Part shown: positions 34,181-45,466 of the stretch, piece after piece
Position numbering within the stretch: the first letter of the stretch is position 1
Layout of the letters: every line of letters starts with the position of its first letter
Translations under genes and position numbers: made by a program
Notes under the pieces: generated by a model
The model's database searches: none
Told to the model about the DNA's origin: nothing
What the model saw: the letters and a program-made list of their open reading frames with translations, nothing else
Source: Gemmatimonadota bacterium
GTDB lineage: Bacteria; JAAXHH01
Direction: 5' to 3'
Assembly: GCA_009835325.1 (NCBI GenBank)
Contig: VXWP01000086.1
Coordinates: 1-52,757, forward strand
Length of the DNA stretch: 52,757 bases

Positions 34181-35008
34181 TTACTCGAACAGGGAATGCT
34201 TCGATGAAAGGACGATTCCCGCTCGTTCGGCCCGTTCGAACAGGTCCCGAATCGCCGCTTCTCCGTCTTCGCCGTACTGGAGCGAGTACTGGTTCACGTA
34301 AAGGTCGATGTGCTGCTGCATGACCGATTCATCCATTTCCTGGGCATGACGGCGGATATAAGGCTTCACTTCATCAGGATGAACGTATGCGTATTCGATG
34401 CTCGATCGTATAGACCGGTTGAGCCGTTCGTGCATGGCGCCGCCCAGGTCCCGCCGCGCAAGGATACCGCCCAGCGGAATCGGATGCCCTGTTTCCTCCT
34501 CCCACCACGCACCGAGGTCGATCACCTGGGATAGACCGTGTTCGACGAAGGTGAACCGGCTTTCGTGAATAATCACCCCGGCGTCGACTTCGCCGCGCTG
34601 GCAGGCCGGCATGATCTGGTCGAATGGCAGGTAGATCAGGCGTTCCAGGCCGGGATCGAAGAGCCTCAGCAGCAGCGCCGCCGTGGTCAACTGCCCGGGC
34701 AGGGCGATTTTCTTGTCCCACAGTTGTTCCGGCCGCAGCGGTTCCCGCGCGACCACAAGGGGGCCGCAACCCCTGCCCAGGGCCCCGCCGGACCGGAGCA
34801 GGACGTAGTCTTCCCGCAGATGGCCGAGGGCGTGAAAGGAGATCTTGGTCAGGTCCAGTTCACGCTTCAGGGCCAGGATATTCAGCGTTTCGATATCCTC
34901 CAGCACTTCCCGGCACCTCGGCGCATCGGGAATCCGCCCCTGGATCAAGGCGCAGAAGATGAAGGTGTCGTTGGGACAGGGCGAGTAACCGAGAGAAAGG
35001 GCGGTCAT
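34181..35008 (-). CDS. mqnD: 1,4-dihydroxy-6-naphthoate synthase (futalosine pathway)
   Basis: A 275-residue MqnD: SLGYSPCPNDTFIFCAL at the N-terminus is the family signature. The fold is that of periplasmic binding proteins, as with MqnA, but there is no signal peptide. Further blocks are LDLTKISFHALGHL, YVLLRSGGALGRGCGP, KIALPGQLTTAALLLRL and VDAGVIIHESRFTF, the last containing the catalytic His region. It converts cyclic dehypoxanthine futalosine to 1,4-dihydroxy-6-naphthoate in menaquinone synthesis. It lies 76 bases downstream of mqnB. The other pathway genes (mqnA, C, E) are not in the window. Confidence 0.93.
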   Translation of the reverse strand: MTALSLGYSPCPNDTFIFCALIQGRIPDAPRCREVLEDIETLNILALKRELDLTKISFHALGHLREDYVLLRSGGALGRGCGPLVVAREPLRPEQLWDKKIALPGQLTTAALLLRLFDPGLERLIYLPFDQIMPACQRGEVDAGVIIHESRFTFVEHGLSQVIDLGAWWEEETGHPIPLGGILARRDLGGAMHERLNRSIRSSIEYAYVHPDEVKPYIRRHAQEMDESVMQQHIDLYVNQYSLQYGEDGEAAIRDLFERAERAGIVLSSKHSLFE

Positions 35009-35084
35009 GGCGATACCCGGGGGCGTGCGGGACCAATGTAGTGTAGACTACCAGAAAATGGAGGCACCAGGGCCGTGTGCCGCA

Positions 35085-35870
35085 TCAGCAGACCCCGCTT
35101 TCCACGATCAATTCGACCGCTCGCTGACAGCGACGGATCGCCAGGGGCAGGTCCCACTGCGACAGGTCCCGGTCGACCACCCGGTTGCTGATTCCGCGTA
35201 TTTCCACGAAGGGGATGTCGTTAGCTTTGGCTACGTGGGCCGCGGCCGCTCCTTCCATGTTCTCGCAAATCCCGCCGTAACGGGCGGCCAGCGTATCGCC
35301 GGCCGCCTGGACGCCGCTGCACTGCTGCACGGTGACGAACGGACCGGTGGCGACCTGGTGCGACGATCGGCCTTCCAGCCGGCCTTCAAGGCACCGGCTG
35401 ATGCGTTCGGTACGCGGTACGTCGAGCGGTATCCGGTTGTACAGGGGCTTTCCCGGCGTCTGCCCTGCCTGCCCGGCCTGCTCCTGGGCGCCGGTCCGGA
35501 CGGGAAGCATGGGAAATCCCATTCCCTCCAGGTCCATCCAGCCTTCCGGGGTCAGGACGCCGGTATCGCCGTAGTATTCCTCCGTGGCAATGGCGAGGTC
35601 ACCCACTTCGAGACCGGACCGCACGTACGCGCCGCCCACGCCGAATTGGAGGATCGCGGCGGGGTCATGGCGCGTCAGCGCAAGAGTCAGGGCCACGGCC
35701 GTATTGACCTGGCCCACGCCGCCCTCGATCAGGAGCACCGGCTTCCCGCACAACGAGCCCAGGTGCCAGGGCCGGACCAGGGGATCGTCCGTTTCGGAAA
35801 TCTCCATCCGTGCCTGGACCCGTTCCTGTTCCATTTTCGTCGCGGTGATGAGTAGATAGTCCAGATTCAT
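35085..35870 (-). CDS. mqnB: Futalosine hydrolase
   Basis: A 261-residue member of the PNP/UDP nucleoside phosphorylase fold that hydrolyses futalosine (or an aminodeoxy form) to release the purine base in menaquinone synthesis. Landmarks are VLLIEGGVGQVNTAVAL, ILQFGVGGAYVRSGLEVGD, IATEEYYGDTGV, ICENMEGAAAAHVA with the nucleoside-binding Met and Glu, and VEIRGISNRVVDRD with the catalytic Asp region. Residues around 128-139 (AQEQAGQAGQTPGK) are a low-complexity insertion similar in composition to the one in the metallophosphoesterase. It starts three bases after the methyltransferase stop, with AGAGG as Shine-Dalgarno. Confidence 0.92.
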   Translation of the reverse strand: MNLDYLLITATKMEQERVQARMEISETDDPLVRPWHLGSLCGKPVLLIEGGVGQVNTAVALTLALTRHDPAAILQFGVGGAYVRSGLEVGDLAIATEEYYGDTGVLTPEGWMDLEGMGFPMLPVRTGAQEQAGQAGQTPGKPLYNRIPLDVPRTERISRCLEGRLEGRSSHQVATGPFVTVQQCSGVQAAGDTLAARYGGICENMEGAAAAHVAKANDIPFVEIRGISNRVVDRDLSQWDLPLAIRRCQRAVELIVESGVC

Positions 35871-35873
35871 GGC

Positions 35874-36731
35874 TCACCTCTGTACCCGGCCCTCGACGGC
35901 CAGCAGGTAGAGGGTTTGTGAAACGGCGTTGGAATCAATCCACTCCAGGTAGTCTGCTTCCGCGGCCGCTCGCTGCGATTCGGTCAAATACCCGTCCTGA
36001 ACCAATTGAAACCCACGGGTCGCGGCAACCGCCGACCAGATACCCAGCCGGGATTTACCGTCGCCGTCATGGCTGTCGGCGTATTCATGCTGCGCGGTTT
36101 CCCGGATGTCAACGAGTCCCAGCCGCTCCAATGCAGGCGCGATATTGTCGGCAATCGCGTTATCCATGCCGGCATCGGAACGCCAGGCCAGGAACGCTTC
36201 ATAAAACGCCTTCATGCTCGTGGGTGGCCGCGGATTCCACACGATCTTCTCATGGTTGTAGTCCAGCGCAAGAAACCGGCCGCCCGGTGCAATGGCACTT
36301 ACACAGGATGCGATCGCCCGCCTGGGAGCGGAATGCCACTGGATCACCCGGGCCGCACTGACCAGGTCGAATGTGCGATAGAACGGCATATGGAGTATAT
36401 CGGCTGCGACGAAACCGGGGCCGCAAGGGCTTGCGTCGACGGCCTGGCGGATCAGGTCTATGTCGATATCAAGCCCTACGGTGACGCCAGAATCGTTTTT
36501 CTCGTCAATGCCCCGCGTAATCGCCCCGGTTCCGCACCCGACGTCCAGCACACGCATCCCGGGTCGAAGCAGCTCGTCAAGCCGCCGGTGCGAGGAAGAA
36601 AGCGTTCGTTCATTCAGGATCTCTTCCGTACCGGATGGCATACGTGCGCGTATCCGTGCCTGGTCCGCCGCCTTCCTGGTGTCCGCCCCCTTCGTGCTAT
36701 CCGTGTCCTTCCTGCTGTCCTGCTTCAGCAT
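35874..36731 (-). CDS. SAM-dependent methyltransferase
   Basis: A 285-residue class I methyltransferase. The SAM-binding motif VLDVGCGTGAITRGI lies near residue 65 and the acidic motif II VGLDIDIDLIRQA follows. FVAADILHMPF, FDLVSAARVIQWHSAP and GGRFLALDYNHEK are post-motifs. The first 30 residues are charged and repetitive (KDTDSTKGADTRKAADQ) and probably disordered. ATG 36731 overlaps the end of the Gfo/Idh gene by seven bases; a GTG at 36746 in frame would add five residues. The position in the mqn operon raises the possibility of a quinone-related role, but the sequence is not UbiE/MenG-like enough to say so; DMK methyltransferase should be looked for elsewhere. Confidence 0.83.
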   Translation of the reverse strand: MLKQDSRKDTDSTKGADTRKAADQARIRARMPSGTEEILNERTLSSSHRRLDELLRPGMRVLDVGCGTGAITRGIDEKNDSGVTVGLDIDIDLIRQAVDASPCGPGFVAADILHMPFYRTFDLVSAARVIQWHSAPRRAIASCVSAIAPGGRFLALDYNHEKIVWNPRPPTSMKAFYEAFLAWRSDAGMDNAIADNIAPALERLGLVDIRETAQHEYADSHDGDGKSRLGIWSAVAATRGFQLVQDGYLTESQRAAAEADYLEWIDSNAVSQTLYLLAVEGRVQR

Positions 36732-37793
36732 TCGACATCGACCCACCGGCCCGCATCGTTCGACTCGACCGCCGCATCGATAACGAGCTGGGCCGCCAGG
36801 CCGTCCCGGAACGTGGGCGGTTCGTCCTCGTCCTGCCGGATATTGTTAAGGAATGACGTCACGATGGTGCGGTCACCAGGCGGTTCCGGCATCTCGACGG
36901 GCTTGTATTCCGCCTCCGTGGACCGTTCCGTGAGGCGCCGGTCGCCCGTCATCTGCCAGCGGTAGGAGGTCCGTTCGCAATCTATCCGTATGGAATGTTC
37001 CTGGTGGAGCCTGCTGGCTCGGATCGATCCACGGGCGCCGTTTTCGAACCGCAGCAGCAAATGACAAACGTCATCGTTTTCCACCGGTCCGGTCTCCGTG
37101 GGAATATCCAATATACCCTCTCGATGCTGCCGACGCAGTTCGCCGAAGTGCCTATCTGACGTCAGCACCGGACGCCGCGGAATATAGGTGGCCAACTCCG
37201 CATTTACCTGCCGTATCTCGCCGACCAGCCAGCGGGCCGCATCGATCATGTATACCCCGAGGTCGCCCAGGGCCCCGGTTCCGGCCTCGGTCCGCTTGAA
37301 CCGCCAGGTCAGCGGAAAGCGGGGATCCCTGGCCCAGTCGAAGGACCAATGGGCGTTGAAAGTATGAATCTTGCCGGCCCGTCCCTCCCGCAGCAGGCGT
37401 GCAAGGAGCTGGAGCGCCGGAAAAAGACGGATGCCCGACTGCATGCCCGTTTTCATGCTGCCCGCCTTCGCGCCAGCGCACATCTCCCGGGCCTGCGACC
37501 CGTTCAGTGCAAGGGGCTTTTCGCAGAACACGGATTTCCCGGCCGCCAGGGCTGCGAGGGCAATGGGATGGTGCAGGTGATGGGGCGTGGCGATACCGAC
37601 GGCGTCGATGTCGTCTCGATTAAGCAGCTCGTTCGCGTCCCGGCACACGTGGGGAATGTCATACTGTTCCGCAAGGGACCGGGCGCTTTCGATACGGCGG
37701 CTGGCAACCGCGGTCAGCGTGGTTTCTTTCCGCCACGCCTCCGCATGGGAATGGGCAATGTGCCCGGCGCCGATCATGCCGATACGAACGATG

Positions 37794-37801
<8 letters not shown>
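36725..37801 (-). CDS. Gfo/Idh/MocA-family oxidoreductase
   Basis: A 358-residue NAD(P)-dependent oxidoreductase with RIGMIGAGHIAHSHAEAW at the N-terminus, VGIATPHHLHHPIALAALAAGK, CEKPLALN (catalytic Lys) and LGDLGVYMIDAARWLVGE with the active-site His/Asp region. The frame is open upstream to 37900, but ATG 37801 starts the family sequence. It overlaps the M3 peptidase stop by eight bases and the methyltransferase start by seven, so all three are translationally linked. The C-terminal domain is typical of carbohydrate-active members; the substrate is unknown. Confidence 0.9.
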
Positions 37802-39887
<2,086 letters not shown>

Positions 39888-39969
39888 TTTCGATCGCCTT
39901 GCCTTTTTGTTGCGTGCGTTTATCTTGGGGTACGATCCACGCCGGAAACAGAAGCGCGGGAACCGTAGC

Positions 39970-39998
39970 AAATTACGAAGTACCACGGTCTAAATCAA
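39970..39998 (-). promoter_or_regulatory. Sigma-70-like promoter of the minus-strand M3 peptidase-mqn operon
   Basis: On the minus strand TTGATT (39998-39993), a 17-base spacer and TAATTT (39975-39970). Transcription would start near 39963, leaving a leader of about 76 bases before ATG 39887. Confidence 0.55.
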
Positions 39999-40031
39999 CC
40001 GATCATTTCCAGTCGAAACGGAACGAAAAGT

Positions 40032-41198
40032 ATGACGGAAAAGCGATTCAATCGGCGGCTGCAACGCTACCCCGCGGTGAGTGACCTGCGGAGGCTGACG
40101 CGCAAGCGGCTGCCGCACATCGCCTGGGAGTACCTCGACTGCGGCACGGGCGACGAAAGGGCCGTGGCGAGGAACCTGGAACGCATGGCGGAGGTCACGC
40201 TCGCACCGGTTTTCATGAAGGGCGACCTGAAACCGGATCTGGCCACGACCCTGTTCGGGCGGACCTACAGCGTGCCCTTCGGCATGGCGCCGGTGGGACT
40301 CACCGGGCTCATGTGGCCCCGGGCGGAGTTCATCCTGGCCGCCTCGGCCGCGAAATACCGCTTCCCCTACTGCCTGAGCACGGTGGCCACACAGGCGCCG
40401 GAGACGGTCGGACCCATCGTGGGCGACATGGGCTGGTTCCAACTCTATCCGCCCCGGCGACGGGAAATCCGCGACGATCTGTTGAAGCGCGCGATGGATG
40501 CCGGCTTCCATACGCTCGTGGTGACGGCGGACGTGCCCATGGGAAGCCGCAGGGAACGGACCAGCCGCGCGGGCCTGGAAACGCCACCGCGGATCACGGC
40601 GGGATTCGTGTATGAAGCGCTGATTCACCCCACCTGGACGATCCAGACCTTGCTCGCCGGGCTGCCCAGGCTCAGAGCCATCGAAAAGTACGCTGATTCG
40701 AAGCAGATGGGCGAGGTGGCAAGTTACGTCGGCCAGGAACTGGGCGGCACCCTCGATTGGGACTATGTCCGGGAAGCCCGTGATCTATGGGATGGGCCGG
40801 TGGTCGTGAAGGGCATCCTTCATCCCGAAGACGCGGAGCGGGCCATAGAGGCCGGCGTGGACGGCATCCAGGTTTCGAACCACGGCGCCCGCCAGTTCGA
40901 CGGCACGCTCGCCGCCATCGACGCGCTGCCGCCCATCGTCCGCAAGGTCAATGGACGGGCCCGCATCCTCTTCGACAGCGGTGTACGCACCGGGCTGGAC
41001 ATCATCCGGGCGCTCGCCCTGGGCGCTGATTTCGTGCTGCTGGGCAGGGCTTTCATGTACGGTGTAGGCGCCTTCGGCAAGACGGGCGGCGATCACGCCT
41101 TCGAGATCCTGAAGGCCGACCTCGAAGTCAACATGGTCAACCTGGGATGCGCCTCGGTGGACGAGATCCCCGCTCCGGTCCGCCCGGAGTCCGCGTAG
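40032..41198 (+). CDS. FMN-dependent alpha-hydroxy-acid oxidase/dehydrogenase (LldD-like)
   Basis: A 388-residue TIM-barrel flavoenzyme of the L-lactate dehydrogenase/glycolate oxidase family. It has the N-terminal helix region (LRRLTRKRLPHIAWEYLDCGTGDE) and FGMAPVGLTGLMWPRAE for FMN contact. WFQLYPP and VTADVPMGSRRERT are further barrel strands. Active-site residues are Lys260 (VVVKGI), His284 and Arg287 (SNHGARQFDG). It oxidises a 2-hydroxy acid to the 2-oxo acid, passing electrons to quinone or oxygen. Length and lack of a long loop point to the cytoplasmic or peripheral membrane type. It is divergent from the M3 peptidase and convergent with an MFS gene. Confidence 0.92.
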   Translation: MTEKRFNRRLQRYPAVSDLRRLTRKRLPHIAWEYLDCGTGDERAVARNLERMAEVTLAPVFMKGDLKPDLATTLFGRTYSVPFGMAPVGLTGLMWPRAEFILAASAAKYRFPYCLSTVATQAPETVGPIVGDMGWFQLYPPRRREIRDDLLKRAMDAGFHTLVVTADVPMGSRRERTSRAGLETPPRITAGFVYEALIHPTWTIQTLLAGLPRLRAIEKYADSKQMGEVASYVGQELGGTLDWDYVREARDLWDGPVVVKGILHPEDAERAIEAGVDGIQVSNHGARQFDGTLAAIDALPPIVRKVNGRARILFDSGVRTGLDIIRALALGADFVLLGRAFMYGVGAFGKTGGDHAFEILKADLEVNMVNLGCASVDEIPAPVRPESA

Positions 41199-41264
41199 CA
41201 ATTCTGCCGCGCTTAGTCGGCCGGCCGCCTTCGCCATTCGGCATTCCGCGGGCCGCCTCCACAA

Positions 41265-42518
41265 TCACCCCGCCGCTTCCGCCAGTGTCCCGCGCCCCGT
41301 TTTCCTTGAATAAACCAGGCTGCAGAACCCCAGGCCGACGGAGAAAGCGGTCCCTATCGCCGCCAGCAACAGCATGCCGCCCGATTCGAAGAGGAATCCC
41401 GTCACCAGGCTGGCCGAACTCGCCGACAGCGCGATGAACATCTCGTTGACGCCCTGCACGCGGCCCCGTTCCAGGGGCGCGAGCGCGTTTGAAAGCAGGG
41501 AAGAGCCGGCGATGAAGCAGAAGTTCCACCCCAGGCCGAGGAGGAAAAGGGCGATCGTCAGGGGGATGAACCGGGGCGAAACCGGGGTGATCACGCAGGA
41601 AACGACGAGGATGAGCACGCCCCACTTCACGATGGCGTGCTGCCCCCACCGGATGATCAGCCGGCCGGTGATGCCGGAAACGCCGAACATGCCGATGGCG
41701 TGCGCCATAATGACCCACGAGATCAGCCAGGTGCCATGATCGTGGTGGCTCATGTGCAGGGGCGTGATCACCATGAGCAGCGTCATGACGAACTGGCCGA
41801 TCACCATGGCCGCGATCCCGTACCGGACGTGCACGTTGCGGAGGATCTCCCGTACGGGACGCGCGGTCGACGCATCGATTTCCGATTCGGCGGATGGTTT
41901 GATGCGCCGGGCGAGGTCGAGCGGGTCGGGGCGGACCAGGAAGAGGGTCAGCAGCACCGCCGCCAGGCTAAGGCCCACGCCGATGACGAAGGGCCCCGAC
42001 ATGGGAGGATAGCCGTACTGCGCGATCCAGATGCCCGCGGGCGCCACCATCATGGCGCCGCCGATGGCGCTGATGGTGCCGGCGGACACGATTCGGCCGA
42101 TGATGCGCGCCCGTTCGTCTTCGGGATAGATTTCCGCGCCGATGAACCGCGCCTGCTCACTGGAACTGCGCGCCATGCCGGCGAAAAAAGACGCGATGCA
42201 GAATCCCGCGAAGGAATGGACGGCGACGCTGAGGAAACTGGCCGCGGCGGCGATCAGGGACGACAGGTATCCGGCCGTAAGCCCGGCCCGGCGGCCCAGG
42301 CGGTCCATGATCCAGCCGAAGGGGAAGGCGCTGATCGAGCGCGCGAGAAAGGCGATGGTCATGGGCACGCCCGTCATGCGCTCGCTGTCGGACAGCTGCG
42401 CCGCCAGGATGGGCACGACGGTGAAAGCCGCGACCTGGGTGGCGCCGAAGAGGGCCTGGGTGACGAAGAGGGTGTGGGTGATCCGGCTGCGGACCGACTG
42501 AAGCTGTTCCGGTTCCAT
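41265..42518 (-). CDS. MFS transporter
   Basis: A 417-residue major facilitator with twelve predicted spans in two halves. The A-type motif lies in the loop between spans 2 and 3 (GWIMDRLGRRAGLTAGY), and the matching region of the second half is GRLIIRWGQHAIVKWG. A central cytoplasmic loop (RPDPLDLARRIKPSAESE) separates the halves. The pattern resembles drug/metabolite exporters or uptake carriers of simple organics, and no substrate is inferable. It is separated by 56 bases from the downstream end of the DUF2961 gene on the same strand, so the two may be co-transcribed. Confidence 0.86.
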   Translation of the reverse strand: MEPEQLQSVRSRITHTLFVTQALFGATQVAAFTVVPILAAQLSDSERMTGVPMTIAFLARSISAFPFGWIMDRLGRRAGLTAGYLSSLIAAAASFLSVAVHSFAGFCIASFFAGMARSSSEQARFIGAEIYPEDERARIIGRIVSAGTISAIGGAMMVAPAGIWIAQYGYPPMSGPFVIGVGLSLAAVLLTLFLVRPDPLDLARRIKPSAESEIDASTARPVREILRNVHVRYGIAAMVIGQFVMTLLMVITPLHMSHHDHGTWLISWVIMAHAIGMFGVSGITGRLIIRWGQHAIVKWGVLILVVSCVITPVSPRFIPLTIALFLLGLGWNFCFIAGSSLLSNALAPLERGRVQGVNEMFIALSASSASLVTGFLFESGGMLLLAAIGTAFSVGLGFCSLVYSRKTGRGTLAEAAG

Positions 42519-42574
42519 TGTGCTCCCGCGGCCCGGTATTCATGCCGTTCTGCCGCTGGTAACTCCTCTCCCGA

Positions 42575-43663
42575 TCAGATGACTTCCAGCTGATCCCGGT
42601 CCGGCAGCGCGGGGAAGGGCGCGCTCGGCAGGGTCTGGTACCAGAAGGCCACCGATGCGACATCGTCCTGGAGCGCCTGGTAGGGGCCACCCTCCGCAAA
42701 ACCGAGCAGTTGCCGCCAGCCCAGCGCCTGGATGGTTACCTTCAGGTCCTCCTCGAACCGCACCGGATCCGACACGTGCCACCGGTACATGCCGAACCGC
42801 TGCTGGGACTTGTACATGCCGTCGGGGCGGATGACCTGGGGCATGCCCGCGTAGGGGGTGGTGTACTCCACGTACCGGCCGTCGATATCGAAGTTGTACG
42901 AACCGCAGAAGTAGTCCTCGACGCCCGTCCCGCAGATCGTCGGAAACTCGTCGTCGCCGTCGATATAGAACTTGATCTCCCCCTCGCCCCACCATCCGTT
43001 GCTGTTGGATCCCCACGCCATGTAGGTACCGACGTAATGGCCGTGCCCCTGTACGCCGTCCAGTATGGTGAACACCTCTTTGTACGGAACGGGGTTCGTC
43101 CGCCGGAAGCTCGCGTGGAAATAGCCGATGTCCTCGGGGACCTCGGTCAGCGTGTAGTCGATCTGGTAGTACACGCGCATCTTCTCGTCGGCGATGTTCT
43201 CCAGCGTGATGCGGCAACGCTTGCGAAAGGGCATCTCCCAGTAGCAGTTGAACGCGCTGGCCGGGTTTACGCACACGGCCAGCGAGGACACGTGGGCGTA
43301 TTCACTCCACCCGCACGCGAAGAAATCGCCCATGGGACACTCCACGGAGGGGTACTCCTCGTCATCCCAGTAAATGCGCAGGATGGCGAAGCGCCAGTGG
43401 CCGGTTGGCGTCAGCCAGATATGCTGAATGGCACCGGACCCTTCGATATCGGCCATCGTCAGCGTTTCCCCCGCTTCAATGTCGAAGGAAGGGGAGATCT
43501 TCCAGCCCTGTCCCAGGTGCCGTGCGTTATGGGCGCCGGTGCCCTCCGTGGCCATGCCGCCCCGGCCCTTTCCGCCGTCCGTGTTTTCCGGCGAGATGGA
43601 CCGCGTCTTGGCGCGCGACAGGCGAGCCAGGTTTCCCATGTCCATGCCCAGTCCGTTGAACAT
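42575..43663 (-). CDS. DUF2961 / glycoside hydrolase family 172-type protein
   Basis: A 362-residue protein with a two-jelly-roll DUF2961 domain. Recognisable blocks are IEGSGAIQHIWLTP, LRIYWDDEEYPSVECPMGDFFACGW, CYWEMPFRKRCRITLEN, YQIDYTL, FTILDGVQGHGHYVGTYMAW, WWGEGEIKFYIDGDDEFPTICGTGVEDYF (likely catalytic Glu residues) and YRWHVSDPVRFEE. Studied GH172 enzymes act on fructofuranosides or arabinofuranosides. GAGGAG eight bases before ATG 43663 decides the start; the frame is open further to 43765. No signal peptide is visible, so it should be cytoplasmic. The MFS gene downstream may import its substrate. Confidence 0.88.
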   Translation of the reverse strand: MFNGLGMDMGNLARLSRAKTRSISPENTDGGKGRGGMATEGTGAHNARHLGQGWKISPSFDIEAGETLTMADIEGSGAIQHIWLTPTGHWRFAILRIYWDDEEYPSVECPMGDFFACGWSEYAHVSSLAVCVNPASAFNCYWEMPFRKRCRITLENIADEKMRVYYQIDYTLTEVPEDIGYFHASFRRTNPVPYKEVFTILDGVQGHGHYVGTYMAWGSNSNGWWGEGEIKFYIDGDDEFPTICGTGVEDYFCGSYNFDIDGRYVEYTTPYAGMPQVIRPDGMYKSQQRFGMYRWHVSDPVRFEEDLKVTIQALGWRQLLGFAEGGPYQALQDDVASVAFWYQTLPSAPFPALPDRDQLEVI

Positions 43664-43690
43664 ATGCGCATCTCCTCGTGGTAACTTTTC

Positions 43691-43720
43691 TTGATAAGGT
43701 GATCTCGGCTTCACTATAAT
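43691..43720 (+). promoter_or_regulatory. Near-consensus sigma-70 promoter before the DsbA-family gene
   Basis: TTGATA (43691-43696), 18-base spacer, TATAAT (43715-43720). A start of transcription near 43727 would fall only about four bases before ATG 43731, implying a leaderless or nearly leaderless transcript, or a later start codon. Confidence 0.65.
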
Positions 43721-43730
43721 ACGTTCCGCG

Positions 43731-44411
43731 ATGGCACGCGCACAGGTCTTTTTAGGTGTCCACAACCGACGAGAGCGACGGTGTAATTTGCAACGCGACG
43801 TACTCTACTACATCGCCGATCCCATGTGTTCCTGGTGCTGGGGATTCAGTCCGGTGCTGGAGGCGGTCTCCGGAGTGCTCCCGGAGGAAATCCCCATCCG
43901 CTACGTCATGGGCGGCCTCGCCCGGGATTCTGCAGCTCCCATGCCGGAGGACACCCGGACCTACGTGCAGTCCCAGTGGCGGCTGGTCGCCGAACGGACG
44001 GGCGCGGAATTCAACTGGGACTTCTGGAAGGACTGCGAGCCCAGGAGATCGACGTACCCGGCCTGCCGGGCGGTCATTGCCGCCGGGATGCAGCGGCCGG
44101 ACGGGACCGGGGCGATGTTTCACGCCATCCAGCGGGCCTACTACCTGGAAGCGCGGAATCCGTCGGACGCGGAAACCCTCGTGCAGCTTGCCGGCGAATT
44201 GAACCTGGATACGCAGCGCTTTTCCGAGGACCTCACCTCGGCCCGCACCGACGAACTGCTCCACGAGGACTTCGCCCTTCGCCGGTCCCTCCACGCCGAC
44301 AAGTTCCCCACGATGATCCTGGAGCACGACGGCAACCAGTTCTGGCTGGCCTACGGGTACGAAGAAGAAGCCCTGGTGGTGGATTTGCTGACTTCGGCGT
44401 TGCTTTCCTGA
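43731..44411 (+). CDS. DsbA-family thioredoxin-like protein (FrnE-type, CSWC)
   Basis: A protein of up to 226 residues with the DsbA-like thioredoxin fold. The active site is ADPMCSWCWGFSPVLE (Cys33, Cys36), a variant found in the FrnE/HCCA isomerase group. The cis-Pro loop is KFPTMILE near residue 190. No signal peptide is present, so it is probably cytoplasmic. The first 19 residues are Arg-rich and not typical, and the near-consensus promoter ends eleven bases before ATG 43731. A leaderless start here, or an in-frame TTG at 43788 directly before the family sequence, are both possible. A role as disulfide oxidoreductase or glutathione-dependent isomerase is likely. Confidence 0.82.
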   Translation: MARAQVFLGVHNRRERRCNLQRDVLYYIADPMCSWCWGFSPVLEAVSGVLPEEIPIRYVMGGLARDSAAPMPEDTRTYVQSQWRLVAERTGAEFNWDFWKDCEPRRSTYPACRAVIAAGMQRPDGTGAMFHAIQRAYYLEARNPSDAETLVQLAGELNLDTQRFSEDLTSARTDELLHEDFALRRSLHADKFPTMILEHDGNQFWLAYGYEEEALVVDLLTSALLS

Positions 44412-44496
44412 ATACGTCCCGGGCGGCATTCCGGCTGCGGCTCGTGACGCAAGCCCTCTTCGCGGGTCGCGGGGCCGCCGGTCGGCCCGCCGAACG

Positions 44497-45417
44497 CTAC
44501 ATCCCCTCGACCCTGGGATCGATCCACATATACACGAAATCCACCACGATGTTGGCGCAGACCACCATCGCGGCCGAGAAGAGCACGACGCCCATGATCA
44601 TGGGCACGTCGAGATTGAAGACCGACTGCAGGGCCAGGACGCCCAGGCCGGGCAGGGCGAAGACGTTCTCGGTAAACACCACGCCGCCCATGAGGGCAGC
44701 CATGTCGAGTCCCAGGACGGTGATGACGGGGATGACGGCGTTCCGCAGCCCGTGCTTGAACAGGACGACGTACTCGGGGATCCCCTTGGCACGGGCCACG
44801 CGCACGTAATCGGCGTTCAGCACCTCCACCATGTTCGTGTGCACCAGCCGGGCGTAATAACCCGTTATCACGAGGGCGAGGGTGGCCGCCGGCAGGATGA
44901 TGTGGGTCCAGCCCGTCAATCCACCCACCGGAAACAGGCCGGTCCGGTAGGCCAGGTAGTACTGCAGCATGCGGGCCAGCCAGAAGACGGGCAGGGAAAT
45001 GGCGACCAGGGATACGATGAGGACGGTCCGGTCGATGGCCCGGCCGCGGTACTTTGCCGTGAGGACGCCCAGCGGCACGCTCATCAGCATCCACAGGCAT
45101 ACGGCCGTCAGTGCCAGGGAAAGGGTTACCGGAAATCTCGCCAGGAGGGCGTCGAGCACCCGTTCTCCCGTCACCAGGGACGTGCCGAGGTCGCCCCGCA
45201 GCAGATTGCCGATATAGCGGCCATACTGCACGATGAGCGGATCATCGAATCCCATCTCCGCGCGGATCCGCTCGATCGTCTCCGCGTCCGCGTTCGCCCC
45301 GGCGTATACCCGCACCGGATCGGCCGGAACCGCGTGCACAATCAGAAACGTGATCACCGTGGTCCCCCAAAGTATCACGACCGCCCATCCCAGGCGGCGC
45401 AGGATCCTGCTCAACAT
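44497..45417 (-). CDS. Peptide-type ABC transporter permease (DppB-like)
   Basis: A 306-residue inner-membrane permease with six spans and the classic DppB/OppB N-terminus RLGWAVVILWGTTVITFLIVHAVPADPV. GLRNAVIPVITVLGLDMAALMGGVVFTENVF is the EAA-type coupling loop with the following span. It forms the channel with DppC for peptides, nickel or related ligands. The gene is 49 bases after the binding-protein gene. The gap contains two copies of GAGGTCCTTCTA, whose minus-strand form gives a duplicated AAGGA. The nearest copy serves as Shine-Dalgarno for ATG 45417. Confidence 0.92.
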   Translation of the reverse strand: MLSRILRRLGWAVVILWGTTVITFLIVHAVPADPVRVYAGANADAETIERIRAEMGFDDPLIVQYGRYIGNLLRGDLGTSLVTGERVLDALLARFPVTLSLALTAVCLWMLMSVPLGVLTAKYRGRAIDRTVLIVSLVAISLPVFWLARMLQYYLAYRTGLFPVGGLTGWTHIILPAATLALVITGYYARLVHTNMVEVLNADYVRVARAKGIPEYVVLFKHGLRNAVIPVITVLGLDMAALMGGVVFTENVFALPGLGVLALQSVFNLDVPMIMGVVLFSAAMVVCANIVVDFVYMWIDPRVEGM

Positions 45418-45420
45418 AGC

Positions 45421-45450
45421 GAGGTCCTTCTAAACGGTGAGGTCCTTCTA
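45421..45450. repeat. 12-bp direct repeat, 18-bp period, duplicating the Shine-Dalgarno of the dppB-like gene
   Basis: GAGGTCCTTCTA occurs at 45421-45432 and 45439-45450. On the minus strand each contains AAGGA, so the ribosome-binding site before ATG 45417 has a second, distal copy. Confidence 0.6.
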
Positions 45451-45466
45451 TGGTTTCGGCCGTGTT

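Noticed and set aside
44472-44488. GGGCCG/CGGCCC hairpin between convergent DsbA-like and dppB-like genes
   Set aside because: Six pairs without a T run; in GC-rich DNA such stems are common, so it is not called a terminator.
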